Positions 52,254 to 60,518 of a stretch of DNA of 64,000 nt are shown here, piece by piece. The stretch lies in NCBI GenBank assembly GCA_965116015.1, contig OZ220477.1:1674001-1738000 (forward strand), written 5' to 3'. The notes under the pieces are model-generated. The model did no database searches, was not told the origin of the DNA, and saw only the letters and a program-made list of their open reading frames with translations. Every line of letters begins with the position of its first letter. Within the stretch, counting starts at the first letter, position 1. The position numbers were made by a program, and so were the translations under genes. This DNA comes from S5-327 sp965116015. Lineage in GTDB: Bacteria > Chloroflexota > Dehalococcoidia > Lucifugimonadales > Australimonadaceae.

Positions 52254-53174
52254 ATGGACATAAGCGCGCTCCGCAGTTTCGTCGCCGTGTGCCGAACCGG
52301 GAGCTTTCACGAGGCTGCGCGCGAGCGGCGCGTGAGTCAGCCTGGAGTAAGCCGGCACGTCAAGCGGCTCGAGACGGAACTCGGCGTGACGCTCTTTATG
52401 CGCAGCCAGCGGCGCGCGACTCCGACCACCGCGGGGAGCCGCCTGCTCGCCCACGCTATCGAAGCCATCGCCGCCCACGACCGCGTCGTCGACTCGCTTG
52501 CCCGCGATGAGGCGGCGGTGCAGGGCGAACTCAGCATCGCGGCGAGCACAACTCCGGGCGAGTACCTGCTCCCCCGCCTGCTGTCGGACTTCACGGAAAT
52601 CCACCCGGATGTGCGTCCGCACGTCGTAGTAACCGACTCGGCGGCTGCGATTGCTCAGGTGGAAGAAGGAGCCGCCACGCTCGGATTCGTTGGAATGAGG
52701 GCGCCGCACTCCTGCCTGGCGTCGACTGTCATCGCAGAGGACGAACTTGTGCTTGCCGTTCCGGGGAGGCACCCGTTCGCGGGCAGAACGCGCATCGATG
52801 TCGCGGAGCTCCGTGGGTTGCCGTTCATCGAGCGCGAGCCGGGCTCAGGAGCCTGGGCCGGGTTCCGTCGCGCGCTGGAGCGGGCCGGCGCGGCAGAGCC
52901 CGGATACCGCCCCGTGATGGTCGTCAACTCCAGCCACGCAACTCTGGCGGCGGTCAACAGCGGGTTCGGCTTCAGCGTAGTATCGTCGCTGGCGATTCAC
53001 GAACACGAATTCGATCAGGTCTACCCTGCCCGCCTCACAGGGCTCGACACCCGCCGAAGCCTCTACATGATCAAAAACCCCGCCTGCAGCTCGCCGACTG
53101 CCCTGGCTTTCAGCGACTGGACGCTCGCCTGCCGCGCGCTCCCTCGCGAAAGCCACTCATCGGATCTTCTCTAA
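52254..53174 (+). CDS. LysR-family regulator, selenium-metabolism type
   Basis: 306 residues. Winged-helix N-terminus DISALRSFVAVCRTGSFHEA / VSQPGVSRHVKRLETELG; effector domain starts IAASTTPGEYLLPRLLSDF and contains TLGFVGMRAPH and GFSVVSSLAIHEHE. The ASTxPGxYLLP and LGFVG wording is what I recall of LysR proteins annotated as selenium-metabolism-associated. ATG 52254 has AGGAG close upstream. Divergent from the importer and coupled to egtD by TAATG, so it probably controls both in response to a selenium or sulfur signal (inference). Confidence 0.8.
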   Translation: MDISALRSFVAVCRTGSFHEAARERRVSQPGVSRHVKRLETELGVTLFMRSQRRATPTTAGSRLLAHAIEAIAAHDRVVDSLARDEAAVQGELSIAASTTPGEYLLPRLLSDFTEIHPDVRPHVVVTDSAAAIAQVEEGAATLGFVGMRAPHSCLASTVIAEDELVLAVPGRHPFAGRTRIDVAELRGLPFIEREPGSGAWAGFRRALERAGAAEPGYRPVMVVNSSHATLAAVNSGFGFSVVSSLAIHEHEFDQVYPARLTGLDTRRSLYMIKNPACSSPTALAFSDWTLACRALPRESHSSDLL

Positions 53175-54151
53175 TGACCACTGCCTTCACCGTTACCGTC
53201 TGCGTCTCCTCCAGCAACGAGCAAGCATCCGCGATCGAGGAAATCGTCGCTGGCCTCGCCTCGAACCCGAAGACGCTCAATCCCAAATTCCTCTATCACA
53301 AGGAGGGCGCCCGTCTGTTCGACGAAATCACGCGCATCGAAGAGTATTACCCCACGCGCGTCGAGCGATCGCTCCTCGAGAACTTCGGCTCCGAGATTGT
53401 CCGCGACGTTGCGCCGCAGGAGATCGTCGAGCTTGGTCCAGGCAACAGCGCCAAGAGCGGCGCGCTTATCGGCCCCGCGCTGGAGGCCGGAGCGCTGCGG
53501 CGGTACATCCCTTTCGATATCAGCGAGTCGGCCGTGCGCGAGGGCGCTGAGGCGCTCACAGCCGCCTATCCGAATCTCCCCGAGATTACCGCAGTAGTCG
53601 GCGATTTCGGAAGCCGCCTCTCGTCGGCGCCTCCAGCCAGCGGGCCGAGGCTCATCGCGTTCCTCGGGTCGACCATCGGGAATTTCCACCCGGACGAGCA
53701 GCTACGCTTCCTTGCGAACGTGCGCGGGCTGATTCCGGCAGCCGGCGGAGCGCTGCTCGCCGGCGTCGACCTCGTCAAAGATGTCCCCACGATCGAGGCC
53801 GCATACAACGATGCCCGGGGCGTAACCGCGCTGTTCAATCTCAACGCGCTCAACGCTGTGAACGATATTATCGGCGCAGGCATCGATGTCAGCCTCTTTC
53901 GACATCGCGCATTCTTCAACGCTGAACATTCGCGCATCGAGATGCGGCTGGAGGCGACCGCCGACGTTGCGATCGCGCTCCCGGACGGCAGGGAGACGAC
54001 GATCCGCGCGGGCGAGACTATCTGGACGGAGAGCTCATACAAGTTCACGAAAGAGGGGTTCGCTGCAACGCTCGCGAACGCAGGGTTCAGCAACATCCGC
54101 TGGTTTACTGATCCCAACAGCCTTTTCGCGCTCGCCCTCGCCCGCCCGTAA
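53174..54151 (+). CDS. egtD: L-histidine N-alpha-methyltransferase EgtD
   Basis: EgtD trimethylates histidine with SAM to hercynine, the substrate of EgtB and SenA. 325 residues: KFLYHKEGARLFDEITRIEE / YYPTRVE, SAM motif ELGPGNSAKSGALI, IPFDISESAVREGAEAL, LIAFLGSTIGNFHPDE, GVDLVKD and the C-terminal ESSYKFTKEGF. ATG overlaps the LysR stop (TAATG). With senA, senB and selD a complete selenoneine route is present in one region. Hercynine could also feed ergothioneine if EgtB and EgtE are elsewhere. Confidence 0.9.
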   Translation: MTTAFTVTVCVSSSNEQASAIEEIVAGLASNPKTLNPKFLYHKEGARLFDEITRIEEYYPTRVERSLLENFGSEIVRDVAPQEIVELGPGNSAKSGALIGPALEAGALRRYIPFDISESAVREGAEALTAAYPNLPEITAVVGDFGSRLSSAPPASGPRLIAFLGSTIGNFHPDEQLRFLANVRGLIPAAGGALLAGVDLVKDVPTIEAAYNDARGVTALFNLNALNAVNDIIGAGIDVSLFRHRAFFNAEHSRIEMRLEATADVAIALPDGRETTIRAGETIWTESSYKFTKEGFAATLANAGFSNIRWFTDPNSLFALALARP

Positions 54152-54155
54152 GGCG

Positions 54156-55133
54156 TCAGCCTCCGGAAGACCGCGCCTTGAGGCTCCGGTAGACTACAGC
54201 GGCGGCATTCCACGCCGCGCGCGGCCGCTCTGACCGGATGGCGGTCATCTGCTCGCCAGCGCCGTAGCACCATGCGGCTATGTTCTCGATCCCGGCGTCC
54301 GCCATTGCCTCGGCGGCCTGCGCAATCTCGCCCTCCCGCCCCGCTGGTATGGAGAACGCCTGCAGCCACCCCATCGGCTCCTGCCCAGTTGCGCGGCACA
54401 TCGCGACGACGCGCGCGCTCGAACCCGAAACGTAAGGCGCCACGGGCTGACCATGCGCCCTCCACAGCGGCGATACGGCGACAACATCGGCGGAACGCGC
54501 GACAGCGAACTGCTCGTCGAGGACGCGCTCTCCCTGCTCGGGGAGACCCGGCAGCACGCCTACGGCAGTCCGCAGCCCGAGCGCTCGGGCCTCGGCGCAG
54601 GCCTGGGCAATCAGACGGGCGATGCTCCACTGCCAGAGCTCCTGTCCCGGCTCGCGCTGGCGCTCATAATCTGCTTGCGCCTCGACGCAGCCCTCGCACA
54701 CGCACTCCATGCGGCGCCCCGGCGCCATCGGATCATCGAAGAACACAGCGTCTGCGCCAGCCGCTGCGGCGGCGCTGACCCAAGAGCTCAGCAGCTCCCG
54801 GAACGCGGGCGCGTTGGGGCAGGCGGCAGGAGCGCGCTCCTGCCGCCTGCCATCGGGACGCGTCCGCCACGCCTCAGGATGCCGGACGAGAAAGTCGCTG
54901 AACGCCTCTCCAGCGAACAACCCGCCTACTCCCCAACAATCCAGCCATGCCTCGAGTCCAGCCTGACGCGTGGCGGCGACGAGTCCGGCGATCTCGCCGC
55001 TGTGGAAAGCAAGATCGTGCTCGCTAACCGTGTGAACGACATAATCGCAACCGGCCTCAACGATCTCCGGCAAGTCCCGTTCAGTGAAATGCCGCACGAA
55101 CCGGTTGCCAAGGTACGCAACGCCAAGCTTCAT
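54156..55133 (-). CDS. Putative TIM-barrel protein, glycoside-hydrolase-like, unknown
   Basis: 325 residues in a beta/alpha-barrel pattern: MKLGVAYLGNRFVRHFTERD, CDYVVHTVSEHDL, LEAWLDCWGVGGLFAGE, GADAVFFDDPM (possible catalytic acid region), TAVGVLPGLPEQ, ADVVAVSPLW and IENIAAWCYGAGEQMTA. A CVCEGC cysteine pair is near residue 150. It resembles hypothetical barrel proteins rather than a known enzyme class. Convergent with egtD (4-bp gap). Likely a single gene. Confidence 0.55.
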   Translation of the reverse strand: MKLGVAYLGNRFVRHFTERDLPEIVEAGCDYVVHTVSEHDLAFHSGEIAGLVAATRQAGLEAWLDCWGVGGLFAGEAFSDFLVRHPEAWRTRPDGRRQERAPAACPNAPAFRELLSSWVSAAAAAGADAVFFDDPMAPGRRMECVCEGCVEAQADYERQREPGQELWQWSIARLIAQACAEARALGLRTAVGVLPGLPEQGERVLDEQFAVARSADVVAVSPLWRAHGQPVAPYVSGSSARVVAMCRATGQEPMGWLQAFSIPAGREGEIAQAAEAMADAGIENIAAWCYGAGEQMTAIRSERPRAAWNAAAVVYRSLKARSSGG

Positions 55134-55264
55134 AGACGATTCTCCGATTCTCCTTCAAGTCGGGCTCGCGCGACGGCGATTCAGCAGCGGCGCTCTGGCG
55201 CCGTGGTATGGTATGGCGTCAGCACTCACCCCAGCGCCGCCCGGACGCGGCAACAGGACTGCCA

Positions 55265-56050
55265 ATGTTCAACTCTATCAAGCACACTTTCGAGTTAATG
55301 GGCATGAGCTGGAGAGTACTCATGCTCGACAGGGAACTGCTCTGGTTCCCCGTCTTCTCGCTGCTCGGACTCCTCCCCATCGCCGCTGCGGGGGCGGTTC
55401 TCGGCGCAGCGGCGGGCGACGGCGGGGCGGCGACGGCAGCCATGGTCATTCTGCTCGTTGCGGCATACGTGGTAACTGTGTTCTTCAACGCAGCGCTCGT
55501 GTCAGCGGCGCTGGAGCGCTTGCGCGGGGGCGACCCCGACGTCAGATCCGGGCTCAGGCACGCGATGCGGCACATCCACCACATCGTGCTGTGGGCGCTC
55601 ATCTCGGCGGCAGTCAACATCCTGCTGCGCATACTCGAACGGCGCGCGCCCGGCCTCGTAGTCAACATTCTGGGAGGAGCGTGGGAATTTCTCACCTTCT
55701 TCGTGGTTCCGGTAATCGTCTCCGAGGGGCACGGGCCGGTGCAGGGAATCAAGCGGTCGGCTTCGATCGTGCGCGAGACGTGGGGGCGGCAGATTACAGC
55801 GACATTCGGGTTCTTCCTCGTCTACATCGGCGCATTCATCGTCGCTGCGGCGCCCGCGCTCTTGCTGGGACTCGTCTTCCCGCTGGGCGGCATCGTGCTC
55901 GGCGTGCTGCTCGTAGGCTTCGCGATGATGGTCGTGCAGGCGCTCGAGGGCATCTTCAAGGCGGCCCTGTACGATTACGCAATGGGCAAGCAGCCGGCCG
56001 GGTTCGACCTGCCAACGCTGCAGACCGCCTACGTTCCCGCGAGGGCGTAA
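55265..56050 (+). CDS. Membrane protein, DUF6159-like
   Basis: 261 residues. N-terminus MFNSIKHTFELMGMSWRVLM / LDRELLWFPV, then about six hydrophobic helices: VFSLLGLLPIAAAGAVL, AAMVILLVAAYVVTVFFNAA, HHIVLWALISAAVNILLRIL, LTFFVVPVIVSEG, ATFGFFLVYIGAFIVAA and IVLGVLLVGFAMMVVQALE. This layout matches the DUF6159 family as I recall it. Function unknown. A short IR or TATGGT (55207-55212) lies upstream; the gene ends beside the 26-bp inverted repeat. Confidence 0.65.
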   Translation: MFNSIKHTFELMGMSWRVLMLDRELLWFPVFSLLGLLPIAAAGAVLGAAAGDGGAATAAMVILLVAAYVVTVFFNAALVSAALERLRGGDPDVRSGLRHAMRHIHHIVLWALISAAVNILLRILERRAPGLVVNILGGAWEFLTFFVVPVIVSEGHGPVQGIKRSASIVRETWGRQITATFGFFLVYIGAFIVAAAPALLLGLVFPLGGIVLGVLLVGFAMMVVQALEGIFKAALYDYAMGKQPAGFDLPTLQTAYVPARA

Positions 56051-56057
56051 GCCCCTG

Positions 56058-56124
56058 GCGCCGCTCAAGCGGGAGGGCGCGTCTTCACGGCACTGATCGA
56101 CGCGCCCTCCCGCTTGAGCGGCGC
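56058..56124. repeat. Perfect 26-bp inverted repeat at the end of the MFS gene
   Basis: Arm 1 is 56058-56083 (starts GCGCCGCTCAAGC), arm 2 is 56099-56124, its exact reverse complement, with a 15-nt spacer. It lies between the convergent stops of the DUF6159-like gene and the MFS gene and includes the last codons of the MFS gene. It may act as a bidirectional terminator, but no T-tracts flank it, and it may also be a recent inverted duplication. Confidence 0.9.
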
Positions 56125-57303
56125 GACGAGGAAGATGAACGCGCCCGGCGCGGCAGCAGCGCCGGCCAGCCAGAAGATGATCCGCATATCCCCCGTAACG
56201 TTCACAGCGGCTCCCATAGCGACTACCCCTGCCGTCGCGCCGAGCAGGCTGCTCAGGAACATCAGCGCCACCGTCGAGCCTTGCAAGCCTGGCGGCGCCG
56301 CGTCCATCGCTGTCGCGTTGATGACGTCCTGGCTCGACCACAGGAAGAGCCCCGCAAGCGCAAGAGCAACGGTGAGCGCCGCGCCCGAGCCTGCGGCTCC
56401 CATCACGAACATAGCGATCCCGATTACTCCCATCGCCGCCACGATGGGCAACCGCCGCCCGATGCGGTCGGAGAAGTAGCCGAACAGCGGTCCCACGCCT
56501 ACTCCCAGCAGGGTGAGCAGCGCAACGTGCGCGCCAACGCCAAAGGAGTTCATGCCAAGATCGCGGCTAAGGTACACGGGCATGAAGTTGAGCAGCCCGA
56601 AGTGCGAGAACGAACGTGTGAAGTTGGCGTACGTCAGGCTCACGTACACCGGGTGACGCAACAGCCCCAAGGTGTCGAGCAGCCGCGCAGGCCGCGCCGG
56701 CGGCTCCGGCGGCGGAGTCCGGGCTCCCGATAGCAGCCAGTACAGCGCAAGCGTAATCGCCACCGCCGGGATGAAGCTCAGAAGGGTGTAGAGCCGCCAG
56801 TTGTCAGCGAGCCACACGGCGAGGATGAAGCCGACTACAAGCGGCCCCAGCGCTTCTCCCGCGCCGGATCCGGAACCGTGGAAGGCGATCGCCATTCCGC
56901 GCCGCGACGGAAATCGCGCGCTGAGCATCGATATCGCCGGCGGATGCCAGAACGCCGCCGCCACGCCCGCCAGAGCCGCCAGCGCTATCACCGGCCACAG
57001 CCACGGCAAACGCCCGGAGACCATCATGAACAGCGCGGCGAAGAAGAACGACGCCGGCAGCATAAGATGCCAGCTGCTCCGCAACCGGTCGGACGCCCAT
57101 CCCACGAAGAAGTTCGGCAACCCTCCGGCAAGCTGACGCGCCAGCCCGATTACAGTGAGGCCTGCGGCGGTTATCTCATACTCCTCGACGATCAGAGGCA
57201 GGAACACGGCGAACGCGGCGATGTACCAGTGCTTCAGCCCGTGCCCTATGGCGATGGTCGCGATGTACGTTGGCCCGGCTCCGCGGAATGAGGACGCGGC
57301 CAT
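56065..57303 (-). CDS. MFS transporter
   Basis: 412 residues with twelve predicted helices; MFS loop motif FVGWASDRLRSSWHLML, and a second-half GYFSDRIGRRLPIVAAMG. N-terminus AIGHGLKHWYIAAFAVFLP resembles FsrA-type efflux MFS proteins. Substrate unknown. It overlaps hisA by TGATG, so it is the last gene of hisH-hisA-MFS. Its last 19 residues are encoded inside the 26-bp inverted repeat region. Confidence 0.82.
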   Translation of the reverse strand: MAASSFRGAGPTYIATIAIGHGLKHWYIAAFAVFLPLIVEEYEITAAGLTVIGLARQLAGGLPNFFVGWASDRLRSSWHLMLPASFFFAALFMMVSGRLPWLWPVIALAALAGVAAAFWHPPAISMLSARFPSRRGMAIAFHGSGSGAGEALGPLVVGFILAVWLADNWRLYTLLSFIPAVAITLALYWLLSGARTPPPEPPARPARLLDTLGLLRHPVYVSLTYANFTRSFSHFGLLNFMPVYLSRDLGMNSFGVGAHVALLTLLGVGVGPLFGYFSDRIGRRLPIVAAMGVIGIAMFVMGAAGSGAALTVALALAGLFLWSSQDVINATAMDAAPPGLQGSTVALMFLSSLLGATAGVVAMGAAVNVTGDMRIIFWLAGAAAAPGAFIFLVAPLKREGASISAVKTRPPA

Positions 57304-58058
57304 CAGGACAGCCCCCTGCTTCTTCGGCCAGCGCCGGAGATTTCCTCGATTGCCGCCCGCAGATCCAGAAGCCCCTGGTAGATCGCGGAACCCACAATCA
57401 CTCCCTCGAGATCCGGAAGCTCCGCCAGCCGCCGCACATGCTCGATCCCCGCTACTCCGCCCGACGCGATGAGCTCCGCTCCGGCGCTGCGGGCGCGCGC
57501 AAGCATCCGCTCGATCGCGGCGTAGTTCGGCTCTGCGAGAACGCCGTCCCGCCCGATGTCGGTGTAGATGAACCGCGTTGCCCCAAGCGACGCCATAGCG
57601 TCGAGCAGCTCCCCTGCGTCCGATTCTCCGCTGACAGTCCAGCCGTCTACTCTGGCGACGCCATCCCGCGCATCGATGCCGACAACGATGCGCTCAGCGC
57701 CATAACGCGCGACCGCAGAGCGCACGAGCTCAGGATCGCGCACTGCGGCTGTGCCGAGCGCAACGCGGCAGGCGCCGTCCGCGAATGCGGAATCTATGTC
57801 GCCGAGCGTGCGAAGCCCCCCGCCAAGCTGAAACGGAACGCCAGCCGCGGCGATAGCTCGCGCCTGCGCCGCCTGCGTCCGCCGTCCCTCGCGGGCGCCG
57901 TCCAGATCGACAACGTGAATGAGAGAAGCGCCGTCAGCCTCGAAGCGGCGCGCCGCGGCGGCAGGGTCGTCGCCGTAGGTCGTCTGTTGCGCGTAGTCGC
58001 CCTGCCGCAGCCGCACGACCAAGCCGTCGCGGAGGTCGATGGCGGGGATGATGATCAT
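57303..58058 (-). CDS. hisA: Phosphoribosylformimino-5-aminoimidazole carboxamide ribotide isomerase
   Basis: HisA is a TIM-barrel isomerase of histidine synthesis. 251 residues: IIIPAIDLRDGLVVRLRQGD (catalytic Asp8), GASLIHVVDLDGA, FQLGGGLRT, GIDARDG (catalytic Asp about 130), FIYTDIGRDG, SGGVAG and GVIVGSAIYQG. The ATG overlaps the hisH stop. hisF, the usual next gene, is absent here and replaced by a transporter. Confidence 0.94.
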   Translation of the reverse strand: MIIIPAIDLRDGLVVRLRQGDYAQQTTYGDDPAAAARRFEADGASLIHVVDLDGAREGRRTQAAQARAIAAAGVPFQLGGGLRTLGDIDSAFADGACRVALGTAAVRDPELVRSAVARYGAERIVVGIDARDGVARVDGWTVSGESDAGELLDAMASLGATRFIYTDIGRDGVLAEPNYAAIERMLARARSAGAELIASGGVAGIEHVRRLAELPDLEGVIVGSAIYQGLLDLRAAIEEISGAGRRSRGLS

Positions 58059-58672
58059 GCGCGCCGAACGACGCGATCGATGAAATTGCGATATAGCGCC
58101 AGCCCGGCGTCGCCGCTCTTTTCGGGGTGGAATTGAGTAGCGACAACGTTGTCCCGCGCGAGCGCCGAGGCGAATGCGGCGCCGTATTCGGTGACTCCGG
58201 CAGTCCATGAGGGGTCGGCCGGATCCGCATAGTACGAGTGCACGAAGTAAAAGTAGGCGCCGAGCAGGGCGCCATCGAACAGCGGGTGCGGACGCGCCTC
58301 CTCGACAGAGTTCCATCCCATATGCGGAACTTTCAGCCCGACCGGGAAACGCCGCACGACGCCGGGGATGACGCCGAGCCCGGGCGTATCTCCCTCTTCG
58401 GAGTGGTCGAGCAAGAGCTGCAAGCCGAGGCAGACGCCGAAGAACGGCTTGCCGTCGGCGATCCAGCGCCGCACCGGCTCGGCCATGCCGTGCTCGCGCA
58501 GCGCGGCCATCGCCGACGGCGACGCTCCCTGCCCCGGAAACACGACGGCGCTGGCGCGGTCGAGCTCGTTCGGCTCCGACACGAACCGCGCGTCGCTCCC
58601 CAGACGCTCGAACGCTTTCTGCACCGAGCGCAGATTCCCGGCTCCGTAATCGATAATAGCGATGGGCAGCAC
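58055..58672 (-). CDS. hisH: Imidazole glycerol phosphate synthase, glutaminase subunit
   Basis: HisH supplies ammonia to HisF. 205 residues, class I amidotransferase: IIDYGAGNLRSV start, VFPGQGASPSAM oxyanion region, nucleophile GVCLGLQLLLD, HSYYAD and the His-Glu pair in ATQFHPEKSG. The start is GTG 58672, only 7 nt after a TACAAT box. First gene of hisH-hisA-MFS. Confidence 0.94.
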   Translation of the reverse strand: MLPIAIIDYGAGNLRSVQKAFERLGSDARFVSEPNELDRASAVVFPGQGASPSAMAALREHGMAEPVRRWIADGKPFFGVCLGLQLLLDHSEEGDTPGLGVIPGVVRRFPVGLKVPHMGWNSVEEARPHPLFDGALLGAYFYFVHSYYADPADPSWTAGVTEYGAAFASALARDNVVATQFHPEKSGDAGLALYRNFIDRVVRRA

Positions 58673-58679
58673 GAAATCG

Positions 58680-58685
58680 ATTGTA
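58680..58685 (-). promoter_or_regulatory. -10 box directly before hisH (leaderless)
   Basis: TACAAT on the minus strand ends 7 nt before the hisH GTG with no ribosome binding site. Confidence 0.5.
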
Positions 58686-58775
58686 GCAACTATCCCCTCG
58701 GATTATGGCCGCCTACGCGACAGCAGGGGCAGCGGGGACAGGGAGCTGACGGCAGGCGCGCGGGCGAGGGAGCGC

Positions 58776-59342
58776 CTACGTGAGCCGCTCGAACGGGAGC
58801 GCCCTGTCTTCGTAGCGGGCAAGCATAAACAGCAGATCGGATGCCCGGTTGAGGTAGCGCAGCATTTCGCCGTTCTCGAGCATTCCGAGCGCGTGGAGAT
58901 CGACGGTTCTGCGCTCCGCGCGCCGCAGCGTGGCGCGCGCCAGATCCAGCGCCGCCGACGCCGCCGACGCTCCCGGAATGATGAAGCTGCGCGGCAGTTC
59001 GACGCTCTTGGCGAGAGCGTCGATATCCTGCTCGAGCGCGGCGGTCATCTCCGGCGTCACAACGCTGAAATGCTGCTGCAGTTTCGCGTAGTCCGCGCGG
59101 TCGGTCGCGAGTTCGGCGCCGACGGTGAAGAGCTCGCGCTGCACCCGAAGGGCGATGCGCTTTACGTCTGGATCGGACGACTGCGCGCGGGCAAGGCCCA
59201 GCGCGGAGATAGCCTCGTCCGTGGCGCCGTACGCTTCGGCGCGGGGATCGTTCTTGGCGATGCGGCCTCCGTACAGCAAGCCGGTCTCTCCGGCGTCGCC
59301 GTAGCGCGTATACACCCGCACAGGCTGTCGGGGCTGCGTCAT
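58776..59342 (-). CDS. ATP:cob(I)alamin adenosyltransferase, PduO type
   Basis: Adds the 5'-deoxyadenosyl group to cob(I)alamin, giving coenzyme B12. 188 residues: TRYGDAGETGLLYGGRIAKN, EAYGATDEAISALG, VQRELFTVGAELA, FIIPGASAASAALDLARATLR (with the RxxxRR-like arginines) and YLNRASDLLFMLAR. Intact, of family length. Divergent from ychF across 72 bp. Confidence 0.92.
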   Translation of the reverse strand: MTQPRQPVRVYTRYGDAGETGLLYGGRIAKNDPRAEAYGATDEAISALGLARAQSSDPDVKRIALRVQRELFTVGAELATDRADYAKLQQHFSVVTPEMTAALEQDIDALAKSVELPRSFIIPGASAASAALDLARATLRRAERRTVDLHALGMLENGEMLRYLNRASDLLFMLARYEDRALPFERLT

Positions 59343-59348
59343 AGCGAG

Positions 59349-59354
59349 AGTATA
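59349..59354 (-). promoter_or_regulatory. -10 box directly before the adenosyltransferase gene (leaderless)
   Basis: TATACT on the minus strand ends 6 nt before ATG 59342. Confidence 0.5.
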
Positions 59355-59402
59355 GCCTGCCGCCGCGCCCTGGAAGGGACCGTATAGCAGGGGAATGGAA
59401 GG

Positions 59403-59408
59403 TAGAAT
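59403..59408 (+). promoter_or_regulatory. -10 box directly before ychF (leaderless)
   Basis: TAGAAT ends 6 nt before ATG 59415. Its divergent partner on the other strand has the same arrangement. Confidence 0.5.
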
Positions 59409-59414
59409 GCTCGT

Positions 59415-60512
59415 ATGGCAATCGGCATATTTGGCCTGCCGCTGGCAGGCAAAACCACGATCTTCAACGCAGTAACGCGAGGGAAAGCCGAAACGGCATC
59501 GTTCAGGGCAGGGACATCCCAGCCAAACATCGGCGTCGCCAAGGCGCCCGACGCGCGTCTCGCCGACCTCGCCGACATCTCCAAGCCCAAACGCATCGTT
59601 CCCGCGGAAGTCGAGTACATCGACATCCCCGCCTCGCCGGACGGCTTGGGAAAGAGCCGCGGCATCGACGGCGAGCGCCTCAACCTGCTCCAGCGATGCG
59701 ACGCGCTCCTGCTCGCAGCCAGAGCGTTCGACGACCCGTCGGTTCCGCAGCTCGCACCCACCGACCCCTACCGGGACGCGTCGACGCTGGAGCTCGAGCT
59801 GATGTTCGCAGACCTTGCGATCCTCGAACGGCGTCAGCAGCGCATCGCGTCGCAGCTGCGCTCAGCGAAACCTGTTGAGCGCGAGCAACTCACGCGCGAG
59901 CAGGCCATTCTGGATGCGATCCGCGATGGCCTCGAACGCGACGTCCCTGTGCGCGAGCAGAGTCTCCCGCCGGAAGCCGCGCCGTTGCTCGACAACTTCC
60001 AGCTGCTTAGCGCAAAGCCTCTTATGGTGGTGTTCAACATCGGCGAATGCGATGTCGCGCGCGCGGAGGAAATCGAGGCGGAGATGGCGGCGCGCCTGGC
60101 GCGGCCCGGAGTCGGCGTCTCCGCGCTGAGCGGCAAGCTCGAGATGGAGCTCGCGCAGATGTCGCCGGAAGATGAAGCAGAGTTCAGAGAGTCGCTCGGA
60201 GCAGGAGAGCCTGGGCTCGACAGGATGGTTCGCCTTTGCTACCAGCTCCTGGGCCTGATCTCGTTCCTCACAACCGGCCCCGACGAAACGCGAGCGTGGA
60301 CTATCCCTCGGGGTTTCAGCGCTGTGGAGGCGGCAGGCAAAATCCACTCCGACATTCAGCGGGGATTCATCCGCGCTGAGATCGTCGCCTACGACGACCT
60401 CGCGCGCGTGCGCAGCATCGCCGAGGCGCGCAAGCAGGCGCTGCTGCGCACCGAAGGCAAGTCGTACGTTATGCAGGACGGCGACGTCGTGAACTTCCTC
60501 TTCAATGTATAG
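59415..60512 (+). CDS. ychF: Redox/ribosome-associated ATPase YchF (OLA1)
   Basis: YchF is an Obg-type P-loop NTPase that prefers ATP and is linked to ribosomes and oxidative stress. 365 residues: G1 IFGLPLAGKTTIFNAVT, the domain after it (VEYIDIPASPDGLG), a coiled coil near 120-190, FNIGECD (altered G4) and a TGS-like C-terminal RGFSAVEAAGKIHSDI / RGFIRAEIVAYDDL / GKSYVMQDGDVVNFLFNV. Convergent with hemW (6-bp gap). Confidence 0.93.
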   Translation: MAIGIFGLPLAGKTTIFNAVTRGKAETASFRAGTSQPNIGVAKAPDARLADLADISKPKRIVPAEVEYIDIPASPDGLGKSRGIDGERLNLLQRCDALLLAARAFDDPSVPQLAPTDPYRDASTLELELMFADLAILERRQQRIASQLRSAKPVEREQLTREQAILDAIRDGLERDVPVREQSLPPEAAPLLDNFQLLSAKPLMVVFNIGECDVARAEEIEAEMAARLARPGVGVSALSGKLEMELAQMSPEDEAEFRESLGAGEPGLDRMVRLCYQLLGLISFLTTGPDETRAWTIPRGFSAVEAAGKIHSDIQRGFIRAEIVAYDDLARVRSIAEARKQALLRTEGKSYVMQDGDVVNFLFNV

Positions 60513-60518
60513 GCGAGC

